The translations under genes and the position numbers were made by a program. Positions 14,343 through 20,198 of a stretch of DNA of 20,198 nt are shown here, one piece after another; the stretch's first letter is position 1; every line of letters begins with the position of its first letter. This stretch comes from Lachnospiraceae bacterium UBA3804 (GTDB lineage Bacteria > Bacillota > Clostridia > Lachnospirales > Lachnospiraceae). The DNA lies in the NCBI GenBank assembly GCA_002368665.1, contig DFEK01000001.1, forward strand, positions 193,397 through 213,594, given 5' to 3'. The notes below the pieces were generated by a model. It searched no databases. It worked only from the letters and a program-made list of their open reading frames with translations, and had not been told where the DNA came from.

Positions 14343-15461
14343 ATGATCATACGAGAAATAAAAGATGATGAACTGTCTCTTTTGGAGGATTTTCTATATG
14401 AGGCGATTTTTATCCCCGAAGGGATCGAAGCGCCTCCGAAGGAGATCATTGAGAAAGACGAACTGCAGGTTTATATCAACTGTTTCGGATTCCTCGAAGG
14501 AGATTACTGCCTGGTAGCCGAAGAGGACGGAAAGGTTGTCGGTGCCGTTTGGACCCGTATCATGAATGATTACGGACATGTGGATGACAATACGCCTTCC
14601 TTTGCCATTTCCTTATATAAGGAATATCGTGGCAGGGGATACGGGACCGAAATGATGCGCCGGATGCTGAACTATTTGAAAAAAGAAGGCTATCATCGGG
14701 CATCCCTGGCCGTACAGAAAGCCAATTATGCGGTCCGCATGTATGAACAGGTGGGCTTTCGGACCATTCATGAGAATGACGAAGAGTATATCATGGTCTG
14801 CAATCTGGATGAGATCAATTCGGTTATTTTCGATATGGACGGCGTGATTTTCGATTCCGAGAAGGTTATCTGTGATTTGTGGGTCCAATACGCCAGGGAA
14901 GTCAATCTTCCGGGAATCGATGAGATTATTTATCGCTGTATCGGAATCACCGATAAAGCGACGGAAGCGATTTTTACGGAGGCGTACGGAAAGGATTTTC
15001 CCTACAGAGATCATAAAAAAGTTATCTCCACAAGGTTTCATGAACGCTACGACGGTGGAAAACTGCCCAAGAAACCGGGCATCGAACACCTTCTGAAAGC
15101 ATTAAAAGAATCGGGCTTTCGTGTAGCATTGGCATCGTCCACCAGAGTGGAAGTTGTAACGAACGAGATACGTGACGCCGGTCTTTTGGACTATTTTGAT
15201 GTGATCATAGGCGGAGATATGGTTAGTAAGTCCAAACCCGATCCGGAGATTTTTCTGAAAGCGGCGCAGGAGTTAAAAGCAAAACCGGAGGAATGTTATG
15301 TGATCGAGGATTCTTTTAACGGAATCAAAGCGGCTCATGCTGCAAAAACGCATCCGATCATGGTTCCGGATCTGCTGAAACCGACCCCGGAAATCCTTGA
15401 TTTATGCGATAAAACCTTCGTTTCTTTGGAAGAAGCGGAAAAATTTATAATAACCTATTGA
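14343..15461 (+). CDS. GNAT acetyltransferase fused to HAD-superfamily phosphatase
   Basis: A 372-residue two-domain protein. Residues 1-155 are a GNAT N-acetyltransferase (GKVVGAVW strand near 63-70; acetyl-CoA loop RGRGYG at 96-101; ANYAVRMYEQVGF near 127-139). Residues 158-372 are a HAD hydrolase of the beta-phosphoglucomutase-like subfamily: motif I FDMDGVIFDSE with D164 and D166, motif II ASST near 264-267, motif III K298 in SKSKPDP, motif IV EDS at 322-324. All catalytic positions of both domains appear intact. The reading frame is open back into xerD, but CGGAGA six bases before the ATG at 14343 and the start of GNAT homology there fix the start. TATAAT at 14318-14323 could be its -10 box, with no good -35. 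Substrates are unknown; the HAD part suggests a small sugar phosphate. Confidence 0.88.
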   Translation: MIIREIKDDELSLLEDFLYEAIFIPEGIEAPPKEIIEKDELQVYINCFGFLEGDYCLVAEEDGKVVGAVWTRIMNDYGHVDDNTPSFAISLYKEYRGRGYGTEMMRRMLNYLKKEGYHRASLAVQKANYAVRMYEQVGFRTIHENDEEYIMVCNLDEINSVIFDMDGVIFDSEKVICDLWVQYAREVNLPGIDEIIYRCIGITDKATEAIFTEAYGKDFPYRDHKKVISTRFHERYDGGKLPKKPGIEHLLKALKESGFRVALASSTRVEVVTNEIRDAGLLDYFDVIIGGDMVSKSKPDPEIFLKAAQELKAKPEECYVIEDSFNGIKAAHAAKTHPIMVPDLLKPTPEILDLCDKTFVSLEEAEKFIITY

Positions 15462-15486
15462 CACAGTAGGTGAATGGTGATAAAAT
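15458..15486 (+). promoter_or_regulatory. Promoter of the metY-cysK leader
   Basis: A perfect TTGACA (15458-15463) overlaps the stop codon of the GNAT-HAD gene; a 17-base spacer and TAAAAT (15481-15486) follow. Transcription should start near 15493, about 375 bases before metY. Confidence 0.85.
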
Positions 15487-15541
15487 GGCAAACAGTTAAG
15501 CAAGTGCTTAATGTTAAAACCTCTGAAAGCAGGCGTTAATA

Positions 15542-15637
15542 ATGTTTGGAAACTACGTAAACTTAACAACCGAATACATGTGTTGTTGTCGAATGCAGTA
15601 CTCCCGGGCGTGTAATCTGGCCGGGGCGTTCGATTGA
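15542..15637 (+). CDS. Cys-rich leader peptide (uORF) upstream of metY-cysK
   Basis: A 31-codon open frame inside the metY leader. It starts MFGNYVNLTTEYM, then has CCCR (Cys codons at 15581-15589), a fourth Cys codon at 15611-15613, and stops with TGA at 15635-15637. Three Cys in a row is very unusual for a random 31-codon frame. A modest ribosome site (AGCAGGCG, with AGG eight bases before the ATG) precedes it; a second in-frame ATG at 15578 lies directly before the Cys triplet but lacks a ribosome site. I propose that it works as a translated sensor of cysteinyl-tRNA and not as a functional protein. Cys-run leader peptides acting this way are known in mycobacteria; I do not recognise this peptide from any named family. 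Confidence 0.65.
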   Translation: MFGNYVNLTTEYMCCCRMQYSRACNLAGAFD

Positions 15638-15700
15638 GTTTGTGTGCGCCTCGCAGGAAATCGTTTCGTTTTGGTGAAGTGATTAAACCATATGCCATAT

Positions 15701-15735
15701 GCCCGGGAGCTAAATAAGCCTCCGGGCTGTTTTTA
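15701..15735 (+). terminator. Attenuator terminator before metY
   Basis: GCCCGGGAGC (15701-15710) pairs with GCCTCCGGGC (15718-15727) with one G-T pair and one A-C mismatch (or a single bulge in another register), a 7-base loop TAAATAA, and then TGTTTTTA. It lies 64 bases after the leader-peptide stop and 133 bases before metY, so it must be bypassed for metY to be expressed from the promoter at 15458. Confidence 0.85.
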
Positions 15736-15867
15736 TGTTAAGGTCCCAGGCGCAATCGTTTTCTTCCCAAATTTGGAAATATCAATCCGAATAAGAATCA
15801 GAAATAAAGATCAGAAAATAAACAGAGATTAAAAACCACTTAAGAAAAGAAAAAGGAGATTATAAAA
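15736..15867 (+). other. Spacer between attenuator terminator and metY
   Basis: AT-rich, A-heavy 132 bases without an open frame. It contains a perfect 10-bp palindrome CCAAATTTGG (15767-15776) that could be a protein site, and AAAAGGAG about nine bases before the metY ATG. I see no convincing second promoter. Confidence 0.45.
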
Positions 15868-17148
15868 ATGAGCAATTTTAAATTTGAAACTTTACAGTTA
15901 CATGTAGGACAGGAACAGGCAGATCCGGCAACCGATTCCAGAGCCGTTCCCATTTATCAGACCACTTCTTATGTATTCCATAACAGCAAGCATGCGGCAG
16001 ACCGTTTCGGTCTTGCGGATGCGGGCAATATTTACGGAAGACTGACCAACTCCACGCAGGATGTTCTCGAAAAGAGAGTTGCAGCCTTGGAAGGCGGATC
16101 CGCAGCACTGGCTCTTGCATCCGGAGCAGCAGCAATCACATACACCATTGAAGCACTGGCCGCTAACGGCGGGCACATTGTGGCACAGAAGACAATTTAC
16201 GGCGGAAGCTACAACCTCCTTGCACATACCTTGCCTCAGTACGGAATTGATACTTCTTTTGTAGATGCACACAATCTCGCCGAAGTGGAAGGTGCGATCA
16301 AAGAAAACACCAGAGCCATCTATTTGGAGACCCTCGGAAATCCGAATTCCGATATTCCCGATATCGATGCGATTGCTGAGATTGCGCATAAGCACGGACT
16401 TCCCCTGGTAATCGACAATACTTTCGGAACCCCTTATCTGATCCGTCCGATCGAACATGGTGCTGACATTGTGGTTCATTCCGCAACGAAGTTCCTCGGC
16501 GGACACGGAACCACCCTTGGCGGTATCATCGTGGAATCCGGTAAATTCAACTGGGCAGCAAGCGGAAAATATCCGAATATCGCAGCTCCCAACCCCAGCT
16601 ATCACGGTGTAAACTTCTATGAAGTAGTCGGCCCGGCAGCTTTTGTAACCTATATCCGCGCGATCCTGCTTCGTGATACCGGTGCAACGATCTCTCCGTT
16701 TAACGCATTCCTTCTTCTGCAGGGTGTTGAAACCTTATCCTTAAGACTGGAACGCCATGCCGAGAATACGAAGAAAGTTGTGGAATTTCTGGCTAATAAC
16801 CCGAAGGTAGCCAAGGTAAATCATCCTTCTTTGGCAGACCATCCGGACCATGAATTATATAAGAAGTACTTCCCGAACGGCGGAGCTTCCATCTTTACAT
16901 TCGATATCAAGGGCGGAAGAGAAGAAGCATGGAGATTTATCGACAATCTTGAAATCTTCTCCCTCCTTGCAAATGTTGCGGACGTAAAGAGCCTTGTCAT
17001 TCATCCTGCATCCACCACGCATTCCCAGCTTTCCGATGAGGAACTTCTGGATCAGGGCATTACACAGGGAACCATCCGTCTATCCATCGGTACGGAGCAT
17101 ATTGATGATATTATCGCAGACCTTGAAAAAGGATTTGCAGCAGTATAA
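15868..17148 (+). CDS. metY: O-acetylhomoserine sulfhydrylase (aminocarboxypropyltransferase)
   Basis: PLP enzyme of the Cys/Met metabolism family (type I fold) that joins sulfide to O-acetyl-L-homoserine to give homocysteine. The 426-residue length fits MetY, which is longer than cystathionine gamma-synthases (about 380). Visible: FETLQLHVGQ start, YQTTSYVF, NIYGRLTNST (Y56 and R58 for phosphate binding from the partner subunit), ALASGAAAI, the PLP-pyridine aspartate D183 in VIDNTFGTPYL, the Schiff-base lysine K208 in HSATKFLGGHG, and HPASTTHSQL near the C-terminus. The ribosome site AAAAGGAGATT is well placed. cysK follows after 26 bases. The Cys-codon leader upstream suggests control by cysteine supply. 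Free sulfide use is inferred from the MetY-type length and the cysK partner. Confidence 0.95.
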   Translation: MSNFKFETLQLHVGQEQADPATDSRAVPIYQTTSYVFHNSKHAADRFGLADAGNIYGRLTNSTQDVLEKRVAALEGGSAALALASGAAAITYTIEALAANGGHIVAQKTIYGGSYNLLAHTLPQYGIDTSFVDAHNLAEVEGAIKENTRAIYLETLGNPNSDIPDIDAIAEIAHKHGLPLVIDNTFGTPYLIRPIEHGADIVVHSATKFLGGHGTTLGGIIVESGKFNWAASGKYPNIAAPNPSYHGVNFYEVVGPAAFVTYIRAILLRDTGATISPFNAFLLLQGVETLSLRLERHAENTKKVVEFLANNPKVAKVNHPSLADHPDHELYKKYFPNGGASIFTFDIKGGREEAWRFIDNLEIFSLLANVADVKSLVIHPASTTHSQLSDEELLDQGITQGTIRLSIGTEHIDDIIADLEKGFAAV

Positions 17149-17174
17149 AATAGAAAAATCGGAGGATAATTATC

Positions 17175-18107
17175 ATGTCTAAAATTTACAAAAATGCATC
17201 GGAATTAATCGGAAACACTCCTTTGGTAGAGGTTTCCAATATCGAGAAAGAACTGGGTCTTAAGGCAACCGTTCTTGTGAAACTTGAATATTTCAATCCC
17301 GCAGGAAGCGTGAAAGACCGTATTGCCAAGGCGATGATTGAAGACGCGGAAGAGAAGGGATTATTAAAAGAAGGCAGCGTTATCATCGAGCCGACCAGCG
17401 GAAATACCGGTATCGGACTGGCTTCCATCGCAGCAGCCAAAGGATATCGCATCATTTTAACCATGCCCGAGACCATGAGCGTTGAGAGAAGAAATATCTT
17501 AAAGAACTATGGCGCTGAGCTGGTACTGACCGAAGGCGCAAAGGGTATGAAGGGCGCCATTGCCAAAGCGGAAGAGCTTTCCAAGGAAATCCCGAACAGT
17601 TTTATTCCCGGACAGTTTGTGAACCCCGCAAACCCTGCGATCCACAAAGCAACCACCGGTCCGGAGATCTGGAACGATACCGACGGTAAAGTGGATATCT
17701 TCATTGCGGGTGTCGGAACGGGCGGAACCGTAACCGGAACCGGAGAGTATTTAAAATCCCAAAATCCCGCCGTGAAAGTCGTAGCGCTTGAACCGGCAGA
17801 CTCACCCGTATTATCCGAAGGCAGAGCAGGCGCACATAAAATCCAGGGGATCGGTGCGGGATTTGTGCCCGATGTACTGAATACCAAGGTTTACGACGAA
17901 GTTTTCAAGGCTGCAAACGAAGATGCATTCGCAACCGCCAAACTTCTTGCAAAGAAGGAAGGAATCTCCGTAGGTATTTCTTCCGGTGCCGCACTCTTTG
18001 GAGCAATTGAGCTGGCAAAGAGACCGGAAAACGAAGGCAAGACCATTGTTGCCCTCCTTCCCGACAGCGGTGACAGATATTATTCCACGCCGTTATTTAC
18101 CGAATAA
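17175..18107 (+). CDS. cysK: Cysteine synthase A (O-acetylserine sulfhydrylase)
   Basis: PLP enzyme (type II fold) that makes L-cysteine from O-acetyl-L-serine and sulfide. The 310-residue length is typical. Motifs: NASELIGNTPLVEV at the start, Schiff-base lysine K47 in NPAGSVKDRIA, the substrate loop PTSGNTGIG at residues 73-81, the phosphate-binding glycine loop GTGGTVTGTG near 180-190, and SSGAALFGA with the serine that contacts the PLP ring nitrogen. CGGAGGAT precedes the ATG. It is second in the metY-cysK operon and shares the leader; both gene products consume sulfide, one towards methionine and one towards cysteine. Ends in a bidirectional terminator. Confidence 0.97.
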   Translation: MSKIYKNASELIGNTPLVEVSNIEKELGLKATVLVKLEYFNPAGSVKDRIAKAMIEDAEEKGLLKEGSVIIEPTSGNTGIGLASIAAAKGYRIILTMPETMSVERRNILKNYGAELVLTEGAKGMKGAIAKAEELSKEIPNSFIPGQFVNPANPAIHKATTGPEIWNDTDGKVDIFIAGVGTGGTVTGTGEYLKSQNPAVKVVALEPADSPVLSEGRAGAHKIQGIGAGFVPDVLNTKVYDEVFKAANEDAFATAKLLAKKEGISVGISSGAALFGAIELAKRPENEGKTIVALLPDSGDRYYSTPLFTE

Positions 18108-18135
18108 TCATTAGCAATATATGTGTAAAAGGGTT

Positions 18136-18169
18136 AAAAAAGGAACGTCCCAATCGGGCGTTCCTTTTT
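18136..18169 (+). terminator. Bidirectional terminator between cysK and the histidinol phosphatase gene
   Basis: AAAGGAACG (18139-18147) pairs with CGTTCCTTT (18159-18167), with CCC/GGG inside around an AATC loop and a single T bulge. A T-run follows on the plus strand and an A-run precedes, giving a U-tract to the convergent minus-strand gene as well. Confidence 0.85.
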
Positions 18170-18224
18170 GCATCCATATGAAAAAAATCTTGTATCGGTG
18201 GCTTCACAAGTCTGTGAAACAATT

Positions 18225-19049
18225 TTACAGATCGTGAAACTCACATTTTCGTTCGGTAAAAGTGCAGTAGTGACGAAATCCTGCTTCGCGCAAGATGCGT
18301 TCCGCCTGATCGAAACCGTATGCGATATCCGAAGCTTTGTGCGCATCGGCTCCGACCGTAATGATCTCTCCGCCGAATTCCTTATATAAACGGATGATCT
18401 CCGGACAGGGGTTCGTGTTATGAATCGATTTTAAAAGTCCGGAAGTGTTGAGTTCGATTCCTTTACCCTTGGCGATGATCGTTTTTAAAACTGCCTCAAT
18501 GACATCGTCGAAATCCCGGAAATTATATGTATATTCGTTCTTCCGATCCTCGGGAAGATAGCGCACGATATAGTCCAAATGTCCGTAAATGTCATAATCG
18601 GTAAAGGAACTTACGTTGATAAGGATCTCTTCGAAATAATCACGGATTCCTTCTTTGATGCTGATCCCCTCATAGTACTGCGGCCAGTAAGGGTCTTTTT
18701 TCTTGCAGACATGGGAAGATGCAATGATGAAATCAAAGGGGTAGGAGTGGGCATATTCCGACAATTTGGGATAGATACCCGGCTGGACACCGAGTTCCAC
18801 ACCGAATCCGACCTGAATGCGGAAAGCAAATTCCTCATGTAACGCAAGATATTCCTTACGGTATTTCCCGGTGTCGAGATCGAACATTCCCGTTTCTTCG
18901 GGAATGACATAGGTATAATCCGGATCGTTATGCTCCGTGAAACATATTTTTTGCAGCCCCATTCGAATGGCGGATTCAATCATTTCCCGGGTGGGAGTTT
19001 TGGAATCACCGGAGTGATGGGAGTGCATGTGATAATCGGCTCGTATCAT
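18225..19049 (-). CDS. hisK: PHP-family histidinol-phosphatase (HisK/HisJ type)
   Basis: Hydrolyses L-histidinol phosphate to histidinol in histidine synthesis, by family assignment. The 274-residue protein carries the PHP metal ligands: HMH at residues 7-9 in the opening RADYHMHSHHSGD, FTEHND with H40, GVELG with E85, SSHVC with H113, YGHLDYI and GADAHKASD near the C-terminus. RADYHMHSHHSGDSKTP and SSHVCKKKDPYWPQYYEG are typical of the stand-alone Firmicute HisK family and differ from the short PHP protein near 5 kb. AGAAGG lies upstream of the ATG, and a near-consensus promoter precedes it. No other his gene is nearby, as is common for hisK. A related sugar or nucleotide phosphatase role cannot be excluded. 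Confidence 0.85.
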   Translation of the reverse strand: MIRADYHMHSHHSGDSKTPTREMIESAIRMGLQKICFTEHNDPDYTYVIPEETGMFDLDTGKYRKEYLALHEEFAFRIQVGFGVELGVQPGIYPKLSEYAHSYPFDFIIASSHVCKKKDPYWPQYYEGISIKEGIRDYFEEILINVSSFTDYDIYGHLDYIVRYLPEDRKNEYTYNFRDFDDVIEAVLKTIIAKGKGIELNTSGLLKSIHNTNPCPEIIRLYKEFGGEIITVGADAHKASDIAYGFDQAERILREAGFRHYCTFTERKCEFHDL

Positions 19050-19070
19050 AAAGTACCTTCTTTCAAAACA

Positions 19071-19099
19071 ATTATAAACACTAAGTTTCGGTTTGTAAA
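19071..19099 (-). promoter_or_regulatory. Promoter of the histidinol phosphatase gene
   Basis: On the minus strand TTTACA (19094-19099), a 17-base spacer and a perfect TATAAT (19071-19076). The predicted leader is only about 15-20 bases. Confidence 0.8.
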
Positions 19100-19150
19100 A
19101 TCACATTTGTGAGCAGAGTTTTAACTTTTTATGAATTATGAAAGTTCTTC

Positions 19151-19179
19151 TTGAATTTCCGCCTGCGTTTGGGTACAAT
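19151..19179 (+). promoter_or_regulatory. Promoter of gap
   Basis: TTGAAT (19151-19156), a 17-base spacer and TACAAT (19174-19179). The start of transcription near 19186 leaves a 65-base leader with a small hairpin, ACAATC (19201-19206) and GATTGT (19213-19218) around ACTTCG, and then AGGAGG nine bases before the ATG. It is divergent from the histidinol phosphatase promoter. Confidence 0.8.
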
Positions 19180-19251
19180 AATAATGCTGACAAAAGATTG
19201 ACAATCACTTCGGATTGTTAGCCGAAAATTATTTCTAGGAGGAATTACAAA

Positions 19252-20198
19252 ATGGCAGTAAAAGTAGCAATTAATGGTTTTGGCCGTATCGGACGTCTTG
19301 CATTCAGACAGATGTTCGGTGCAGAAGGTTATGATGTAGTAGCAATCAACGATTTAACATCCCCTAAGATGTTAGCACACCTTTTGAAGTATGACTCTTC
19401 TCAGGGTAAATATGCAAAGGCAGATACCGTATCTGCAGGTGAAGATTCCATCACTGTTGACGGAAAGACTCTTAAGATTTACAAAGAGCCCGATGCAAAC
19501 AACTGCCCTTGGGGCGAACTTGGCGTAGACGTAGTACTTGAGTGCTCCGGTTTCTACACCTCCAAGGAAAAAGCACAGGCACACATCAATGCCGGTGCAA
19601 AGAAGGTTGTTATTTCTGCTCCTGCAGGAAAAGATCTTCCTACCATCGTTTACAATGTAAACCACACCACCTTAACCAAGGATGACACCATCATCTCCGC
19701 AGCTAGCTGCACCACCAACTGCTTAGCTCCCATGGCTAAGGCACTTAACGATCTTGCTGGTATCAAGTCCGGTATCATGAGCACCATCCATGCTTACACC
19801 GGTGACCAGATGATCCTTGACGGACCTCAGAGAAAGGGTGACTTAAGAAGATCCCGTGCAGGTGCTATCAACATCGTTCCCAACAGCACCGGTGCTGCAA
19901 AGGCAATCGGCCTTGTTATCCCTGAACTGAACGGTAAGTTAATCGGTTCCGCACAGCGTGTTCCGACCCCTACCGGATCCACCACCATCCTTGTTGCAAC
20001 CGTTGAGAAGTCCGTAACCAAGGAAGAGATCAACGCAGCAATGAAAGCAGCAGCTAATGAGTCCTTCGGATACAACGAAGACGAAATCGTATCTTCCGAT
20101 ATCGTTGGAATGACCTACGGTTCCTTATTCGATGCTACCCAGACCATGGTAGGCGAGGATAACCTTGTACAGGTTGTTTCCTGGTACGACAACGAGAA
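19252..20198 (+). CDS. gap: Glyceraldehyde-3-phosphate dehydrogenase, type I (3' end outside window)
   Basis: Glycolytic enzyme converting glyceraldehyde 3-phosphate, NAD and phosphate to 1,3-bisphosphoglycerate. 315 codons are present, so roughly the last 20 of about 335 residues are missing. Motifs: the Rossmann glycine loop NGFGRIGR (8-15), D34 in AINDLT (typical of NAD specificity), the active-site SCTTNC with catalytic C153, H180 in STIHAYTGDQ, and PNSTGAAKAIG. AGGAGG is nine bases before the ATG. The codon use is strongly biased to a small set, for example many CTT, GGT and ACC codons, as expected for a very highly expressed gene. The gene is intact as far as it can be seen; it runs off the window edge. 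Confidence 0.98.
   Translation, partial: MAVKVAINGFGRIGRLAFRQMFGAEGYDVVAINDLTSPKMLAHLLKYDSSQGKYAKADTVSAGEDSITVDGKTLKIYKEPDANNCPWGELGVDVVLECSGFYTSKEKAQAHINAGAKKVVISAPAGKDLPTIVYNVNHTTLTKDDTIISAASCTTNCLAPMAKALNDLAGIKSGIMSTIHAYTGDQMILDGPQRKGDLRRSRAGAINIVPNSTGAAKAIGLVIPELNGKLIGSAQRVPTPTGSTTILVATVEKSVTKEEINAAMKAAANESFGYNEDEIVSSDIVGMTYGSLFDATQTMVGEDNLVQVVSWYDNE

Larger units (their letters stand above)
15493..15735 (+). promoter_or_regulatory. Putative cysteine-responsive attenuator leader of metY-cysK
   Basis: A transcribed leader of about 240 bases that fills most of a 406-base gap. It begins with a perfect hairpin TTAAGC-AAGT-GCTTAA (15496-15511), carries a 31-codon ORF with three consecutive Cys codons (15542-15637), and ends in an intrinsic terminator (15701-15735). 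Segment 15601-15613 can pair over 13 bp (two G-T pairs) with 15697-15709, the 5' arm of the terminator plus four bases, forming an antiterminator. Alternatively 15603-15607 pairs with 15621-15625 and 15589-15596 with 15626-15633 in a local hairpin that hides the antiterminator strand. A ribosome paused on the Cys triplet would block the outer stem of that local hairpin but leave 15601 onward free. No S-box or T-box signature is seen. Structure is seen in the sequence; the regulatory effect is inferred. Confidence 0.7.

Noticed and set aside
15493..15735. S-box (SAM), T-box or other known riboswitch, or 6S-like RNA, in the metY leader
   Set aside because: I looked for the S-box core, the T-box AGGGTGG element and end-to-end pairing of a 6S-type RNA and found none; an Infernal scan would settle this.
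15898..16605. 235-codon open frame antisense to metY
   Set aside because: Cys-rich, low-complexity translation typical of the reverse strand of a real gene; no start signals.

Overview
The window looks like chromosomal DNA of an anaerobic Firmicute of the class Clostridia, most likely a Lachnospiraceae-type gut or rumen bacterium. The evidence is a single-chain pyruvate:ferredoxin oxidoreductase, strong AGGAGG ribosome sites on nearly every gene, sigma-A type promoters, a GAAC-N4-GTTC LexA box at recA, and the gene run recA-recX-rny-Nudix-xerD. GC content is moderate, codon use is even, and I see no mobile element, CRISPR array, tRNA or rRNA. The taxon is an inference from gene content; nothing in the window names a species.

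Layout. 1-3.7 kb: nifJ/PFOR on the minus strand with a strong promoter and a bidirectional terminator. 3.8-4.6 kb: a membrane DUF218/YdcF protein. 4.6-5.7 kb: a minus-strand pair, a small DRTGG-domain protein followed by a PHP-domain phosphoesterase. 5.8-8.5 kb: two tandem paralogous serpin lipoproteins with a shared terminator. 8.7-10.6 kb: the SOS-controlled recA with recX. 10.6-12.4 kb: rny (RNase Y) behind a structured leader. 12.5-13.0 kb: a Nudix hydrolase. 13.2-14.3 kb: xerD. 14.3-15.5 kb: an acetyltransferase-HAD fusion. 15.46-18.1 kb: a regulatory leader followed by metY and cysK. 18.2-19.0 kb: a HisK-type histidinol phosphatase on the minus strand. 19.25 kb to the end: gap (GAPDH), cut off by the window edge.

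The best candidate for an undescribed system is the 406-base stretch before metY-cysK. It has a near-consensus promoter whose -35 box overlaps the stop codon of the preceding gene, a 31-codon upstream ORF with three consecutive Cys codons (plus a fourth later), an intrinsic terminator, and an upstream segment that can form a 13-bp duplex with the terminator's 5' arm. A ribosome stalled on the Cys triplet should leave exactly that segment free. This is the arrangement of a cysteine-responsive, ribosome-mediated attenuator placed before two sulfide-assimilating enzymes. I see neither an S-box nor a T-box signature there. The mechanism is inferred from sequence and needs experimental proof.

Other points: two serpins nearly identical in frame but with unrelated reactive loops; a GNAT-HAD fusion; a symmetric hairpin and a ribosome-site hairpin in the rny leader; and a long inverted repeat in the PFOR promoter.
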